From Coenobita brevimanus (Eukaryota > Arthropoda > Malacostraca > Decapoda > Coenobitidae), in NCBI GenBank assembly GCA_032717465.1, contig CM064671.1, positions 51,451,856 through 51,515,855 of the forward strand: a stretch of DNA of 64,000 bases. Direction: 5' to 3'. Shown here piece by piece: positions 9,991-22,769 of the stretch. The position numbers and the translations under genes are program-made. The notes under the pieces are model-generated. The model was not told the DNA's origin. It saw nothing but the letters and a program-made list of their open reading frames with translations, and did no database searches. The stretch's first letter is position 1; the number at the start of each line of letters is the position of its first letter.

Positions 9991-12590
9991 TGCACAGGAA
10001 CCACCACCTGCACTAACTCACCCACTCCTCCATCCACCGTGGCGCCAGTGGGCGTCCATCGGCGATGTAAAACATTGTCTTTAATCAGGAACTCCTCCTT
10101 ACCACACTCCATACTTCTTTCTTCCCCTACTCGAGCAAACAAGGGCTTTAATGTTACATCCTCCTGTTGCTTCACCCTCAATTCTGCTGGCCCAACACCC
10201 GCCAGCTCTACTGAGGACTGAGATAAGGGACTGGTCGGGACACTGGATTGCGAAGGGCGATCAATCTCAGCGTCACCTCTAGTACACTCGACAGGGGGAG
10301 GAATGTCAGACTCCACACTGACATCATCACCTCTACCCTCAACAGTGACACTCTGTTCCTCAGGCGCGTTTGACGGTGGTCCTGCATCCCCGCAGTCGAC
10401 CCCAGCGTCCTGAAATTCTTCTAAATCAGTCAGTGGGCTGGGTTCAGTCTCCACACAGACACACTCAGCACCACCTCTAGTGTCCTGAGTGGGAAGTGGG
10501 GCGGCACCCATGCACGCATTCCCACTCTCCTCACGCACCACAGCAACACTCTGCTCAATAGGTTCCTCCATTGGTGGCCCTGCCTCATCACAGTCGACCC
10601 CAAGAACCTGTGACTTCACCAGTTCTTCCTCCCGGGCTGCAACCTGTGCCATAGATCGTGTAATTGCACAGACCGGGAACATGGCTTCCACTTCTGCATC
10701 AACTTCAATACCAATTTCTGGGGCGTCAAAACACTTCTCTGCCACAACAACTGGTGGGGGAAGAGATGGAAATACTTTCTCTCCAGCCAGGTCGTTCCCC
10801 AGCAGAAAATCAACCCCCTCTAGTGGCATTACATCAGCAACAGCTACTTGAGCTGCAGCCTGAACAATGGGGCAATCGAGTTCCACATGAACATAATCAT
10901 AGTATTCATCTGAGTTCATGCCTCTACACAGCACATACTTCCCTGAGTTTACAGGCCCTCCAGTCACGTTTCTGCACACAGACTGTTGTGCACAGGTATC
11001 ACGAGCCACAGTAACTGGATAACTGATCCCATGAATTTTCACTGTGCCGTGACATATAAAAGGTTTACACCAGTCTAGGGACGATTTCTGAGGCAGTTCA
11101 TCCGGAGGTGGCGTAGCATGTTGGGTAACCTTTTCAGCCCGAGCTGGCAGCGAGCACAGCCGGCTGCACTCCAGCTTTCCACAGACTTCTCCCTCACCGT
11201 TACCACTCTCCCAACTCCTCTCGTTCACCTGACTCAAACCTACAATTAGTGCCACTGGTTTGGCATTTTGGGAGGCCTTCCACTTAGGGCAGTTAGGCTT
11301 GATGTGCCCACTCTGTTTGCAAAAGTAACAAACTAGCTTCGAACTGGATACAGGGCTCTTTCTCCCTGAATTCTTTTTCTCCTCTGAACTTCCCTTGGAC
11401 TGATTCACGGGAGATTTATCCCAGGCAGGGCCACTCACAGTCCTCTCCCTGGAATACTGAAAATTAGCATACTTGACCCCCATACTCCGCAAGGCAAACA
11501 CCCGGTCATCAGCCCACGTCGCTGCTTCCTTCACGGTCTTAAATCTCTTCTCCCTAATTTTAACACCAAAATCTTTGTCAGCCATGTTGGTAAAATGTTC
11601 CATCAAAAGCAGTTCACGCACCTCGTTATACGAAGTGGCGCTCTCACTCAGCAACCACTCGTCTAACCTCTCCTCCAGATACCTGGCGTAGGCCATGTAG
11701 GTGTCAGCAGGCCTTTTCCGAGCACCACGGAACAACAACCGATAAGCCTCTGGTCTAAATTCATATGCCTTCAGGATAGCTGTTTTAAATTCATCATAAT
11801 CATCTACATCCTCAGGGCTCAACCTATTATACACTTCCAAGGCTTTTCCCTTCAGCACATTAGATACCAACCCCACCCAGCGCTGCCTTGGCCACTCAAA
11901 CTCCCTAGCCTTCTTCTCAAACCTGACAAACCATTCTGTCACCTTCAACTCATCAAATGCTGGCACTAATTTTAGACTCCTTGAGAACCAACTCTCCCTA
12001 TCCTCTGCACGGCCTGAGGTTTGGGTATCTGAAGTTGGTCTATTGGCAGTCACCTCCAAACGAGTCTTCTCCAGCTCAAATCGCATTTTTTCACGCTGCA
12101 ACTCCATCTCCTCTCTTGCACGCTGCATCTCCATCTCCCTCTCTTCTTTTGCATGCTGCATCTCCATCTTTTAACTCCAACTGCAACTGAGCCTCCGGTG
12201 ACAAGACTCCAGGGTATATGGGAGTGGAATGAACAGCTCCAGGGAAAGCACCAGACATACCCGGGGGAACTGCTCTAAACTGGCTCGGCGGCATCATAGA
12301 TGGTAATAGTGGGGTAGCGAAACGAGGCAACTCAGCACCATAGTCAAACTCAGGGCTCACACGGGGAGTACCTTTGCTATGTGCCTCTCGTTGTTCCATA
12401 TCCACAGGTGACTCAGCACGTACGCGATCTGGTGTAGACACGCGTGACTCCATGGCGACAAATCAATGGCAGTACTCAATAATGAAATACTAATGCTGAC
12501 TGAGAAACTACAAACACATCAACTTCACCTCAAAGCACAGAGAACGCCAAGGTAACGATATCCTAGCAAGAAAAAGGCACTGTTAGGATA

Positions 12591-12609
12591 TCCTGATGCG
12601 AGGTCGCCA
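12591..12609 (-). promoter_or_regulatory. Primer binding site, upstream Gmr1-like copy
   Basis: Identical in sequence and spacing to the site at 6925-6943: TGGCGACC on the minus strand, one base from the LTR end at 12611. Confidence 0.55.
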
Positions 12610-12610
12610 C

Positions 12611-13764
<1,154 letters not shown>

Positions 13765-14107
13765 CTATTGCACTATTGCGGTCAGGAGTTCTTAGCCACC
13801 CTCGTCCAGCCAACCCGTGTATGTGGCAGCATCGCATTCACGAGCACAGAAGTTGCCTTCGATGCATTTCTGTCGGAAAATATCCCTTCAGCTTTGGGCT
13901 TATACTAATGGATAAAGCACTATTAATATTTACACTGAAGATTTGACTCTGATATCACGAATATATCATACTGATTATTTAGTAACTTGTTTCTCGTATA
14001 GAGAAAAGCAAGTGATAAATATGTATATTTGGTTCCACTCTATGATGTCCTGTAGGTTTGAACCAGCGAACACAGAGTGAACAAGTTCGAAACATTTATT
14101 TGTTAAC

Positions 14108-14108
<1 letters not shown>
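13765..14108. other. Unique sequence, no gene seen
   Basis: AT-rich sequence without a recognisable frame. A minus-strand GGTTCAAACC at about 14052-14061 resembles a B box, but no A box is visible. Confidence 0.5.

Positions 14109-14169
<61 letters not shown>
14109..14169. repeat. (GA)n microsatellite
   Basis: About 30 uninterrupted AG units. Confidence 0.95.
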
Positions 14170-14173
<4 letters not shown>

Positions 14174-14459
14174 GGTGCCTGTGAATTTTAGAGGAATGAG
14201 ATGGAGAAATGAGGTGATCAACACAGTTAAACAGGGATTTTTCGTTTCGTTTCGGTTGGCTTTCTATGTCTAAATGACTAAATGAAGATAAATTATGAAA
14301 TATAATAACTGGATGACGAAGTGGTAATAGGGTCTGGCTAATGGTTGTTTGGTCCAAGGTGTGCAGTGGTAAGCCTAATTCCAGGCAACGGTCGCTGTTA
14401 AAAGTTGGATATTTTAGGTCCCACTTATTTTAAATATTCTCATGCATGTTTACAGTACG

Positions 14460-14990
14460 TGTATGCCCCTATGGACCTATTTTCACCCCATGAATATTTT
14501 TAGCAATGGACATTTTCACCAATCGGGACACAATCATCCATGGATCTATTTTCCTTAATGACTTTTTTTTTTTTTTTTTTCAAAGACGCCTACTTTTCTA
14601 CGTAACCTATTTTCCCACGAACTAATTTTCCCCATTGATGTATATTCTCTCCACGGACCAATTTTTTCGTCGATCTTGAATCTCTCCATGGATACAGGTT
14701 TCCTACATGGTCGTATACCCATGGATGTATTTTTCATAATTGAACCTATTTTCCCCATAAACCTGTTATCCGACGTGGTTGTATCACCCACTGATGCGTG
14801 CAGTTGAAACAGACCTCTTAACCAACAGACGTATTGCACGATGGACCTGTTGTAACCCACTGGATATAATATATATATACCTACTTCAGCATAATTCCAG
14901 AATAATATCCCCTGTGGACCGATTTTCCGGACACTAAACTCTTCCCAACTCGGACATTAACTCATATCACCTAGTCCCAGTGGTCTGTTT
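14460..14990. repeat. Degenerate tandem repeat around CCATGGACCTATTTTC
   Basis: A loose motif of the form (c)atggacctattttccc recurs roughly every 20-35 bp in very imperfect form: for example ATGGACCTATTTTCACC near 14472, CATGGATCTATTTTCC near 14538, AACCTATTTTCCC near 14605, and TGGACCGATTTTCC near 14918. A homopolymer of about 17 T sits at 14563-14580. This looks like an old decayed minisatellite. Frames across it translate to repetitive low-complexity peptide and are not genes. Confidence 0.55.
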
Positions 14991-15128
14991 TCCCACAATC
15001 CGTCCATCCACCTACACACCCACCCATCAACGCACATACCCACAACCTTACTCAATACAGAATGTCTCAAAAGTAGGACGACACAAACCCGTCTCTTGCC
15101 TTGTCCTACTAGTAGCCCCACCACCCAC

Positions 15129-15204
15129 CCCACTTAAACAATGCACGAACCCCACTCCACCCCACTTAAACAATGCACGAACCCCACTCCACCCCACTTA
15201 ACCA
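15129..15204. repeat. 31-bp minisatellite, about 2.4 units
   Basis: Unit starts CCCACTTAAACAATGCACGA and repeats with a period of 31 bp (15129, 15160, 15191). The flanking 14990-15350 is C- and A-rich, with no gene. Confidence 0.85.
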
Positions 15205-15352
15205 GCCCAACAACCCTTTCCCCTCCCTCTCGCCCACCCACTCCACCTAATGCGCCTATGAAACAACCAGCCTACACTAACCAATCCACCCACCCAGTCA
15301 CCAACCGACCAACTCGCATACCATGCTCCACAAGTCAGATGACTCTCAATTC

Positions 15353-15390
<38 letters not shown>
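15353..15390. repeat. (CA)n microsatellite
   Basis: About 19 CA units. Confidence 0.95.
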
Positions 15391-16035
<645 letters not shown>

Positions 16036-16373
16036 GAGAGTAGCTGAAAAAGACAATGCTACAAGCTTTGCAATCTTCCCATGACACTTCTCTGTGACTA
16101 GCATCATAGTCTACTGTTAGTCTATTGTTGTAGCTGAGTATTCGAGATGGAGAGATGGCAATTTAACGTCAAGTTCCTGTAGAGTGAAAAGCATTAATTA
16201 CGTCTCATTATCGAGGTAGTGTGAACAAACTGTTCATTGCAAATATACATTTTCATTGTGATAATAATGGGCAGTGAGAGAAATGCTTTATTATTGAACT
16301 AGAAAGTGCATAAATCAGTAGAATTGAGGAAAAAATGAAGAGAGACTCATAGAGGAAATTATGCTCAGCAGTA

Positions 16374-16390
16374 TTGAGAGAGAGAGAGAG

Positions 16391-16427
<37 letters not shown>
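16374..16427. repeat. (GA)n microsatellite
   Basis: GA tract with one AGCG interruption near 16392. It would lie in the first intron if the promoter at 16641-16672 is real. Confidence 0.95.
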
Positions 16428-16430
<3 letters not shown>

Positions 16431-16531
16431 TCCAGGATATAGGAAGAAAAGTAAGTTGGGGTTATATTTACTACAATAATTATCGAATCAAGCAGCACAA
16501 TAACTGGAGGTTTATTCCAAGTAAGTCTTAC

Positions 16532-16641
16532 CCTTTTTGATATGTTACTTCTCAGAGAAGTGATGAACCTTCTACTGAATGTAGTTAAATGACACTGGCA
16601 GCTCTGACGAGTTGTTGTGGCAGCCACACGTCTGTTGCACT
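16532..16641 (-). other. Possible first exon (non-coding leader) of an unknown gene
   Basis: If transcription starts at 16641, the transcript runs 110 nt to a good splice donor, AAAGG/GTAAGA, with the GT at 16531-16530. No ATG-initiated frame of note lies in the segment, so it would be a 5' UTR exon. No downstream exon was identified: the next sequence is a GA microsatellite and then TA repeat. This could equally be part of an unrecognised LTR. Inference only. Confidence 0.3.
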
Positions 16642-16672
16642 GAGGCTTTGCCGCCAGTCTGTACCATTTATA
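16641..16672 (-). promoter_or_regulatory. Arthropod-type core promoter (TATA plus TCAGT initiator)
   Basis: On the minus strand TATAAATGG begins at 16672 and an initiator TCAGT places its A (+1) at 16641, exactly 31 bp downstream. This is the canonical arthropod spacing. A CRE-like ATGACGTGCGC lies about 30 bp upstream of the TATA box (near 16693-16705). The combination is seen directly; promoter activity is inferred. Confidence 0.45.
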
Positions 16673-18540
16673 GAGACAGTGGGTCAGGGTCTGCGCACGT
16701 CATGTAAGCACATGCGACTGTAATCGATGCATCCAGGGGTGAGTGTCTTAGCACGTTATTTGCTCATCGGAGAACTTGGTTCAGCCAGGAAGTGTCCTCA
16801 CCATGCGCACAAGGTAGTTTAGGCTGAGTCTTTCATCCCTGAATAAAATGGCGAAATGACGCTAAATATTTACTTGTTATGAATACAAGAATTACTTCAT
16901 ACGTTATTACAATAGTTATCTATCTATCTATATCATTATCGTCATCATCATTATCATCATTATCATCAGCCATTGCAAGCCAGCTGCTGAACAAAGGCTC
17001 CCTCCAGCGTTTTCCATGGATTCCTTGACTGAGCCGATCTCTGTTAGTGTTTGCTTGCAAACCTTTCTATCTCTTCTCTCCATTTTCTGTATGGGCTTTT
17101 TCTGCTACCCTTACAACCTAGCCAGTTAGCCTCTTGCTCCATCAGATATCTATTATTCTTGCTACATGACCTGCCGACCTCCATTTCTGTTCTTTAATAT
17201 ATTTTGTTAATATATTTGACTTTAGTCTGCTCTCCCTCATACATTGATCTCTTCCTGTCTCTTTAAGAGACAGGAAAAGATCAACGTATGTGAAATATTC
17301 CCAAAACTGATCTTTCCATTGCCCTTTGAGGGCGGAATATTTGATTTTCCATCGATTTGGTCATATTCCAGGTATTATAACCTCTCGTCACATCTGTTAT
17401 TATGCATTGATTATATACGGTACTTTTCGTTTCATACATATTGGTAAGTTATTTTCCATGATGTCTCCATGTTTACCATAATCTTATCATCTAATTGTAA
17501 TGCGTCTTTTTATATTGCTATCATGGTCTTTCATTAGATTTAGTATTTCTCCCAAGTAATTATATGCCCCGAGCACTTTGAGAATTTCTTCGCTTATTCT
17601 GATGACGCCCTTTGGTATATTTCAAATAAATATTTCGTTCGTTTATTCTGGGTAAACTTTAGCCCTACGTTGAGACTCTCTGTTCAAGCTATTTAGCATT
17701 TCTTCCAATGTCGTTGCTGTTTCTAAAATTAGGACTGTCATTCGCAATCCTTACATGGCTAAGGTTTTCTCTGTTTTTTGTCTATTCCTTTGTTTTCCCA
17801 GTCTGGTTCTCTGAAAATACATTCTAGGCATGCTGGAAATAATTCTGGTGAAATTGTGTCTCCCTGACACGCGCCCTTCTCATTTTTTTTTCCGAGCTTC
17901 TAGGTTATTTAATTGTCGCTGTTCCCTCTGATGTAATACTTCTACTTCTGCATTTCACAGAAAGTCTGGTACTATTCCATTGTTTCATGGGGCTTTCCCT
18001 CTTTTCATGCTTTTAAGAGAAATGTGTACTTCATCTGGTATTTCCTCAGGTATTTCACTTGTGTCAGCTGAAAAGGTAGCTATTCCTACCATTTACTTTG
18101 TTGCATACAGTTCGTCGTAAAATTCTTCAAATCTGTTCATCATCCAATCTCGACAAATAATGACTTAATCGTTTTTGTCTTTCAGTGATATTAATTGTTG
18201 CTTTCTTTGTGCCCTTATACTGCGGCCTTGTTTCGAACTTTTTCGTTTTTTGATGGTTTCTTTGATCTGATCCATCTGTCTCTATCTTTTTCTTTGTCTC
18301 TTTCGCTTGGTATTAAGCTTATTTTATTCAAGTCTTTCTGTTTCATCTTTATTTTTACCTTCATCTTCTTTCTTCGTTTCATGACCTGAATGGGCATTTT
18401 TAAATTCTAGTTGGCTTTGGTTGTATTTGCTTTCCCAGCTATCTCCACTGATTCTCTGAACACTTTTGTTAGTCTATAATGCAACTCATCAGTGTCACAC
18501 TCAGCCTAACTTAGAGTCTGAAATCTGTTCATTATTACCC

Positions 18541-19135
18541 TACCACGTCCCGGAAGGGCTCGAGGACGTGTATTGTTTTCGCTCGGTTTGTCTATTTGTT
18601 TGTTTGTCTGTCTGTCTGTCTGTCAGTCTGTCTGTCTGTCAGTCTGTCTGTCTATCCGTCTAGTAACAATTTTAAGCGAAAACTACTGATGCGATTTTAA
18701 CTAAAATTATGGGGACGATGGGCTCTGACCTTCTGATCACCAGATTAAATTTGGGGCCAATCTGGGCCAAGGCCCAGGCTGCGGGTCTAAAAATTGTTTT
18801 TAATAAATCGTTTTTTTCGCCATAACTTCATTCAGGTTCGTCATATCGACATGAAACCAAAACCTAAAGTTGCTTCTGTCAAACCTGCATCTTATAACAT
18901 GACTCATTACATCACACTGGTCACCCCCCATTTAGCGGTAGGGGGGTCAGTGTCAGGTGGGCCAGACCTAAAATTTCAAATGGGCATAAAATCGTCAATT
19001 TTTACCCGATTTACTCCAAATTTGATATGTGACATCTTTGACTAGATATCCTTTTGGGCTTATGCGTTAGCACTACAGTGACTGCCGGGGACGGTTTGCT
19101 ATGCCTTGGCACCGCTTCTTGTTTCAAACTGAAAG
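18541..19135 (+). repeat. Dispersed 0.5-0.6-kb repeat, copy 1 (family D)
   Basis: Begins near TCCCGGAAGGGCTCGAGGAC and ends near GGCACCGCTTCTTG. A clear second copy lies at 53045-53566. Near its 5' end it carries a (CTGT)n tract (18590-18660), which is short in the other copy. Both copies keep a frame of 64-65 codons starting MKPKPK and ending CDIF before a stop (18854-19045 here). It is inserted in the RTE-like LINE. No terminal inverted repeat or transposase was recognised, so the class is unknown. Confidence 0.7.
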
Positions 19136-19406
19136 GCTGCTTTGTTCTTACGTACTTTTACTGAACATATCTTTTTATTTCCAATCATCTTTCTTTCACT
19201 TCTGAAACTGAGTCTGGTTGTTCAAACCAGCATTCTATGGTTTCCGCCCATGTTTACTTTGATGATAACTGTGACATTGATGATCATGTCATGCTTATCA
19301 TCTTTAATCCAAGTCAATTTCGGTCTTTGTATTTCCATTTGAACTTCTCCAGGTCCACTTTTCCCTTTTCTATTGTGAAAGAATTTGTTCATTAATCTCA
19401 TATTAT

Positions 19407-21856
19407 CTGTATATCTATCATTGCCAGACGCCTCAATCTCGTAAGGGGTGGCCACAAACAAATCGCCTATATGCCGGCCTGTCCTCCATCATTTCACTGC
19501 CCTGCTCCCATATCACACCCCATCCGTCATATATCTCTCCACTCCATCCCTTCATCTCATCCTCGGCCTCCCCCTCCCTCTCCCCCCTACACCTCACTCG
19601 CATACACTCTTTAGCCCTACATCCTCTCCACATGGCCAAACCACCTCAGTGAATTTCTCTTAACGCTTTCTATCACATCCACGTCCACACCACAATGCAC
19701 CTTCACTTCCTCATTTATCAGTCTGTCTCTCCATTCAACTCCACAAGCGCTTCTCAAATAGCTCATTTCCACTGCTCTCACTCTTGACTTGTGTCCTTCC
19801 AACAAGTCCAAATTGTACTTCCATACTTTAGCGTTGGTGTCAGTACTGTCATGCACCGACTTTTTTACTTCCATGCCCACTTCCGTTCCTTACCACAGGT
19901 TTAAAAAAAAAAAAAAAAAAGCAACCTTCCTTCCCTGTTGTACCCTTTCGAGCACTTCACCCTCTAATCTTCCATCCTTATTCATCACATTACCCAAGTA
20001 CTGAAATACAATCACATTTTCCTTTTCCTCCTCATCCAGCCTCACTGTACATTCAGTGGCTTAATTTCTCTCGAAGACCATAATTTTATTCTTCCCTACA
20101 TTCACTTTTAGATTCCGTTTCTTACACACTCTCCCAGCTCATTCATCAAGCCTTGCAGTTCTCCTCCGTCTTCACTTAGCAAAACAGTATCATTTGTAAA
20201 CAACAGTACAAAGAGTTTCCAAACGCTACCCTCCCTGATTAGAGTCGCTCCAACACCCTCTGCCCTACCTTGTACCTCTTTTATAATCCCATCCATATAC
20301 AGACTGAACAACCATGCTTCAATCAAACATTCAGATAGAAAATTTCACTCAGTTCACTATACACATGCACTGCAGCCTTAGCCCCCTCATACATACTCTT
20401 CACGGAATTCAACAACTTCCCATTTGCTCCATATATTCTTAATACTTTCCACATTCCTTGTCTATCCACCCTGTCAAAAGCGTTCTCCAAATCAAGGAAG
20501 GTTGCATACAACTTCTTTCCCTTCTCTAGAAACATTTCCACTAAAGACCTAAGAATGAATATCTGATCTACACAACCACTTTCCTTCCTAAAACCTCCCT
20601 GTTCTTCTGCAACAAATTCCTATGTTATTTCCCTATCTCTGTCAATATGTATCCTGTCATATTTTTCATATTACATTTGGAAGACACATGCCCCTGTGAT
20701 TATGACACACTTCTGTTTCCCTTTTTTTTCTTTTTCAGGGGAATAATTATACTTGACTTCCAATCCACCGGGACTCTACCTTCCTCCCAGAATAATCTGC
20801 ACATTTTCCATATCCATTCTACTACTATCTCTCCCCCATGCTGCAGCATTTCACCACATGCTCCATCAATTCCTGGAGCTTTCACGATATTGGCTTTCTT
20901 CATTACTTCCACTACTTAATTCCTACTAGTTTCTTCCTCTCTTCTCACTTACCTCCTTCTCCCAGCTATTCCCGAGCCACTTATACTCGCATTACTTTCA
21001 TTCTCTATGTTCAACAATGCCTTAAAGTGATCTCTCCATCTCCTAATCTTTTCTTCCTTATCCACTAGCAATCTACAGTTTATATCTTTCACTCCCAGAC
21101 TCTTTCCAGAATATTTTTTTTATATATTCCCTCTGCTTTACGCTCAAATTCCTTACAAATTCCTCATCCACTGTTTTACTCTCTTCATCTCTCCCTTCCT
21201 CTCTACATATAACTCTCTCTTCTGTCTCTCAGCTTCCTCCATCCATTCACTATACTGTACGCTTTATTCTTTTGCACCACAGCCTGTCTCACCTCTTCAT
21301 TCCTCCATGCTGTTCCTTGCACCCCCTTTCGTATTCTCTTCATCCCATATACAACCTCACATGCTGCACAGATTTCTCCTGTGAATATCTTGCAATATTT
21401 TGCACACACCTTCCACGTCCCCCATCTGCTCCAGATCATATTTACCCAGTCGCTCCTCCGTTTCCCTCTTATATCCTGTCTGTTTTCTATCCTTTTGCAG
21501 CTTTTCTACCCTCCTTGTATGTACTACTTTCCCCTTTTCCTTCCCTGCTAATACCCCTCCATTTCATTTCAACCTTCACTTTCACCACCACCATGTGTCG
21601 GTCACAAACTCTGCTCCCCCAAGCTATGTATGCTTTTGCGTTTATTACACACCTTCTCATTCAACCATCCACGGGCACATAATCAGTCATTGCCTTTCGT
21701 TCATTCATTTCACTACCCACCCTTCTCATCACTCGCCACGCTTACCTGTAGATCATTTTGTGTCTAAAGAAGGTATTGGCTATGATCAACCCTCTCCCTG
21801 CACAAATGAACATTAGAACACTGCCATCCTTATCCACTTCTGCAGGCACACCCCAC
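19407..21856 (-). mobile_element. LINE family E, copy A, nested in the RTE-like LINE
   Basis: 5'-truncated, frame-broken copy of the LINE family also at 42186-44562 and 58486-60165. It is flanked by an 11-bp target duplication with one mismatch: TCTCATATTAT at 19396-19406 and TCTCATGTTAT at 21857-21867. Minus-strand pieces show the linker (21203-21439), RT fingers (20700-20912), palm (20323-20541, with DLENAFDRVDRQG), the catalytic box (20108-20326, with FTNDTVLLSEDGGEL in place of FADD) and the C-terminus ending RRFVCGHPLRD (19433-19639). The catalytic change and frameshifts make it inactive. Its 3' end is CAATGATAGATATAC, an irregular TAGA-type tail. Confidence 0.8.
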
Positions 21857-22105
21857 TCTCATGTTATGAATTCAGGAAAATTTAACTCCATTTCACCCCT
21901 GTCATTCCTTTCTTCCACTCCAAATTTTCTAATACACACTTCTCCATTTTCCGATTTCCCAAGTTTTCCTTTGAAGTCTCCCGTGAGTATAGTATATCTG
22001 GTCTTTTCAACTTCCATGGTCAGGGAAATGTCGTCATAGAATGCTTCTGTTTCTTCAGCTGAGCTTTAAGGAGTTGGTGCATATATTGTATAACTATTAG
22101 TGTCT

Positions 22106-22466
22106 ATCACTTACCTAGTTTTTTTTTTTTCTTTTTATGTGTCCGACTCAGGACATAGACTTCACAACCTGCTCCTAAGGCCCATTAGTCCTCCTGCATA
22201 CCATAAATCTCAACATGTCACCACTTCAGCACTAACACTCATTGTCCATTTTGAATACATGCTAGGGCTGTCTCCCACAGGACTGGTGTATTGGTATTAG
22301 CTGGGATATTTTTACGACATGTTGGCGGGTCTTCACGTAGATCAGTAAAGTATGATTTTATGAAATTCAGATCCTTAAACTGTTCCTTGCTCCAGCAGGG
22401 ATTTGAACCTGGGTCCGGTATGACTGCACGCCACCTCTCTACTGATTGAGCCACCACCTACCCCAA
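22106..22466 (-). mobile_element. tRNA-derived SINE with A and B boxes and A-rich tail
   Basis: Minus strand, 5' end near 22466. A tRNA-like head holds an A box, GGTGGCTCAATCAGTAGAG, and a B box, GGTTCAAATCC, about 40 nt further on. These form the internal Pol III promoter. A body of about 250 bp follows, then an A-rich tail (plus-strand T run near 22119-22131). It interrupts the endonuclease part of the RTE-like LINE. A target duplication was not evident. The head resembles a tRNA ending in the usual GTTCRAATCC loop; which tRNA was not determined. Confidence 0.75.
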
Positions 22467-22769
22467 CAGGTACTTGCAACCCATGCTACTTTGTTAGACA
22501 CACTGCTGAAATTAACAATGTTATCTGCAAGATTTCTATTATTAGGAATCTTACACCAGTAACTCCTTCATTTTGCTTTGCTCTGTAGTAAATAACGTGG
22601 TTCCTGTCTTGTACCTTAAAAAAAATAATAATAATTTCTGTGACTCTCACTCAAATCTACCATATCCCAACAAATGACTTCTAATTTGGTCATGGAGTTA
22701 TCAAGTTTGTGATCATCTGTGTGGCCTATCACAGTGTAGTGTAGACCTTCATGGAGGGAGAGCCATGTC

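Larger units (their letters stand above)
7980..12453 (-). pseudogene. Gag-PR-INT-RT polyprotein of Gmr1-like element, upstream copy
   Basis: Two overlapping minus-strand frames (12091-12453 and 7980-12167) are one gag-pol broken by a 2-bp deletion in a T run near 12168. Order from the start: N-terminal region, coiled coil, SCAN-like capsid, CCHC knuckle, retropepsin-like region with DTCA, a Pro/Glu-rich spacer, an integrase with HHCC and DDE motifs, a second spacer, then an RT that ends just after YIDDVIVY. Integrase before RT is the Ty1/copia order, yet RT and integrase read as Ty3/gypsy. In my knowledge only Gmr1-like elements combine these. The rest of the RT and all of RNase H are deleted: the frame ends DTKWEGSGS and a stop, 48 bp before the 3' LTR. 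The element cannot be autonomous but may be mobilised in trans. Confidence 0.85.
16936..22760 (-). mobile_element. RTE-like LINE (family R1), fossil with three nested insertions
   Basis: Host element in four pieces on the minus strand: 16936-18540 (3' tail, RT, linker), 19136-19406 (end of endonuclease), 21868-22105 (endonuclease middle) and 22467-22760 (endonuclease start). The pieces are colinear with 2042-3860; for example 22500-22620 matches 3410-3530 and 21890-22070 matches 3160-3350. The 3' end carries a GAT-rich microsatellite tail (16938-16970, minus-strand ATGATGATAATG), typical of RTE elements. A degraded VRQGDTISPE block is visible near 17860. Frames are broken throughout. Insertions are the repeat at 18541-19135, a second LINE at 19407-21856 and a SINE at 22106-22466. 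Confidence 0.75.

Noticed and set aside
13990..14065. GGTTCAAACC on the minus strand as a tRNA or SINE B box
   Set aside because: No A box at the right distance and no cloverleaf.
14103..14357. Ser-Leu-rich minus-strand frame
   Set aside because: Translation of the GA microsatellite with a random extension.
22239..22457. 72-codon minus-strand frame starting MVAQSVERWRAVIPDPGSNPCW
   Set aside because: It is the tRNA-like SINE head and body read as protein; the boxes explain it better.
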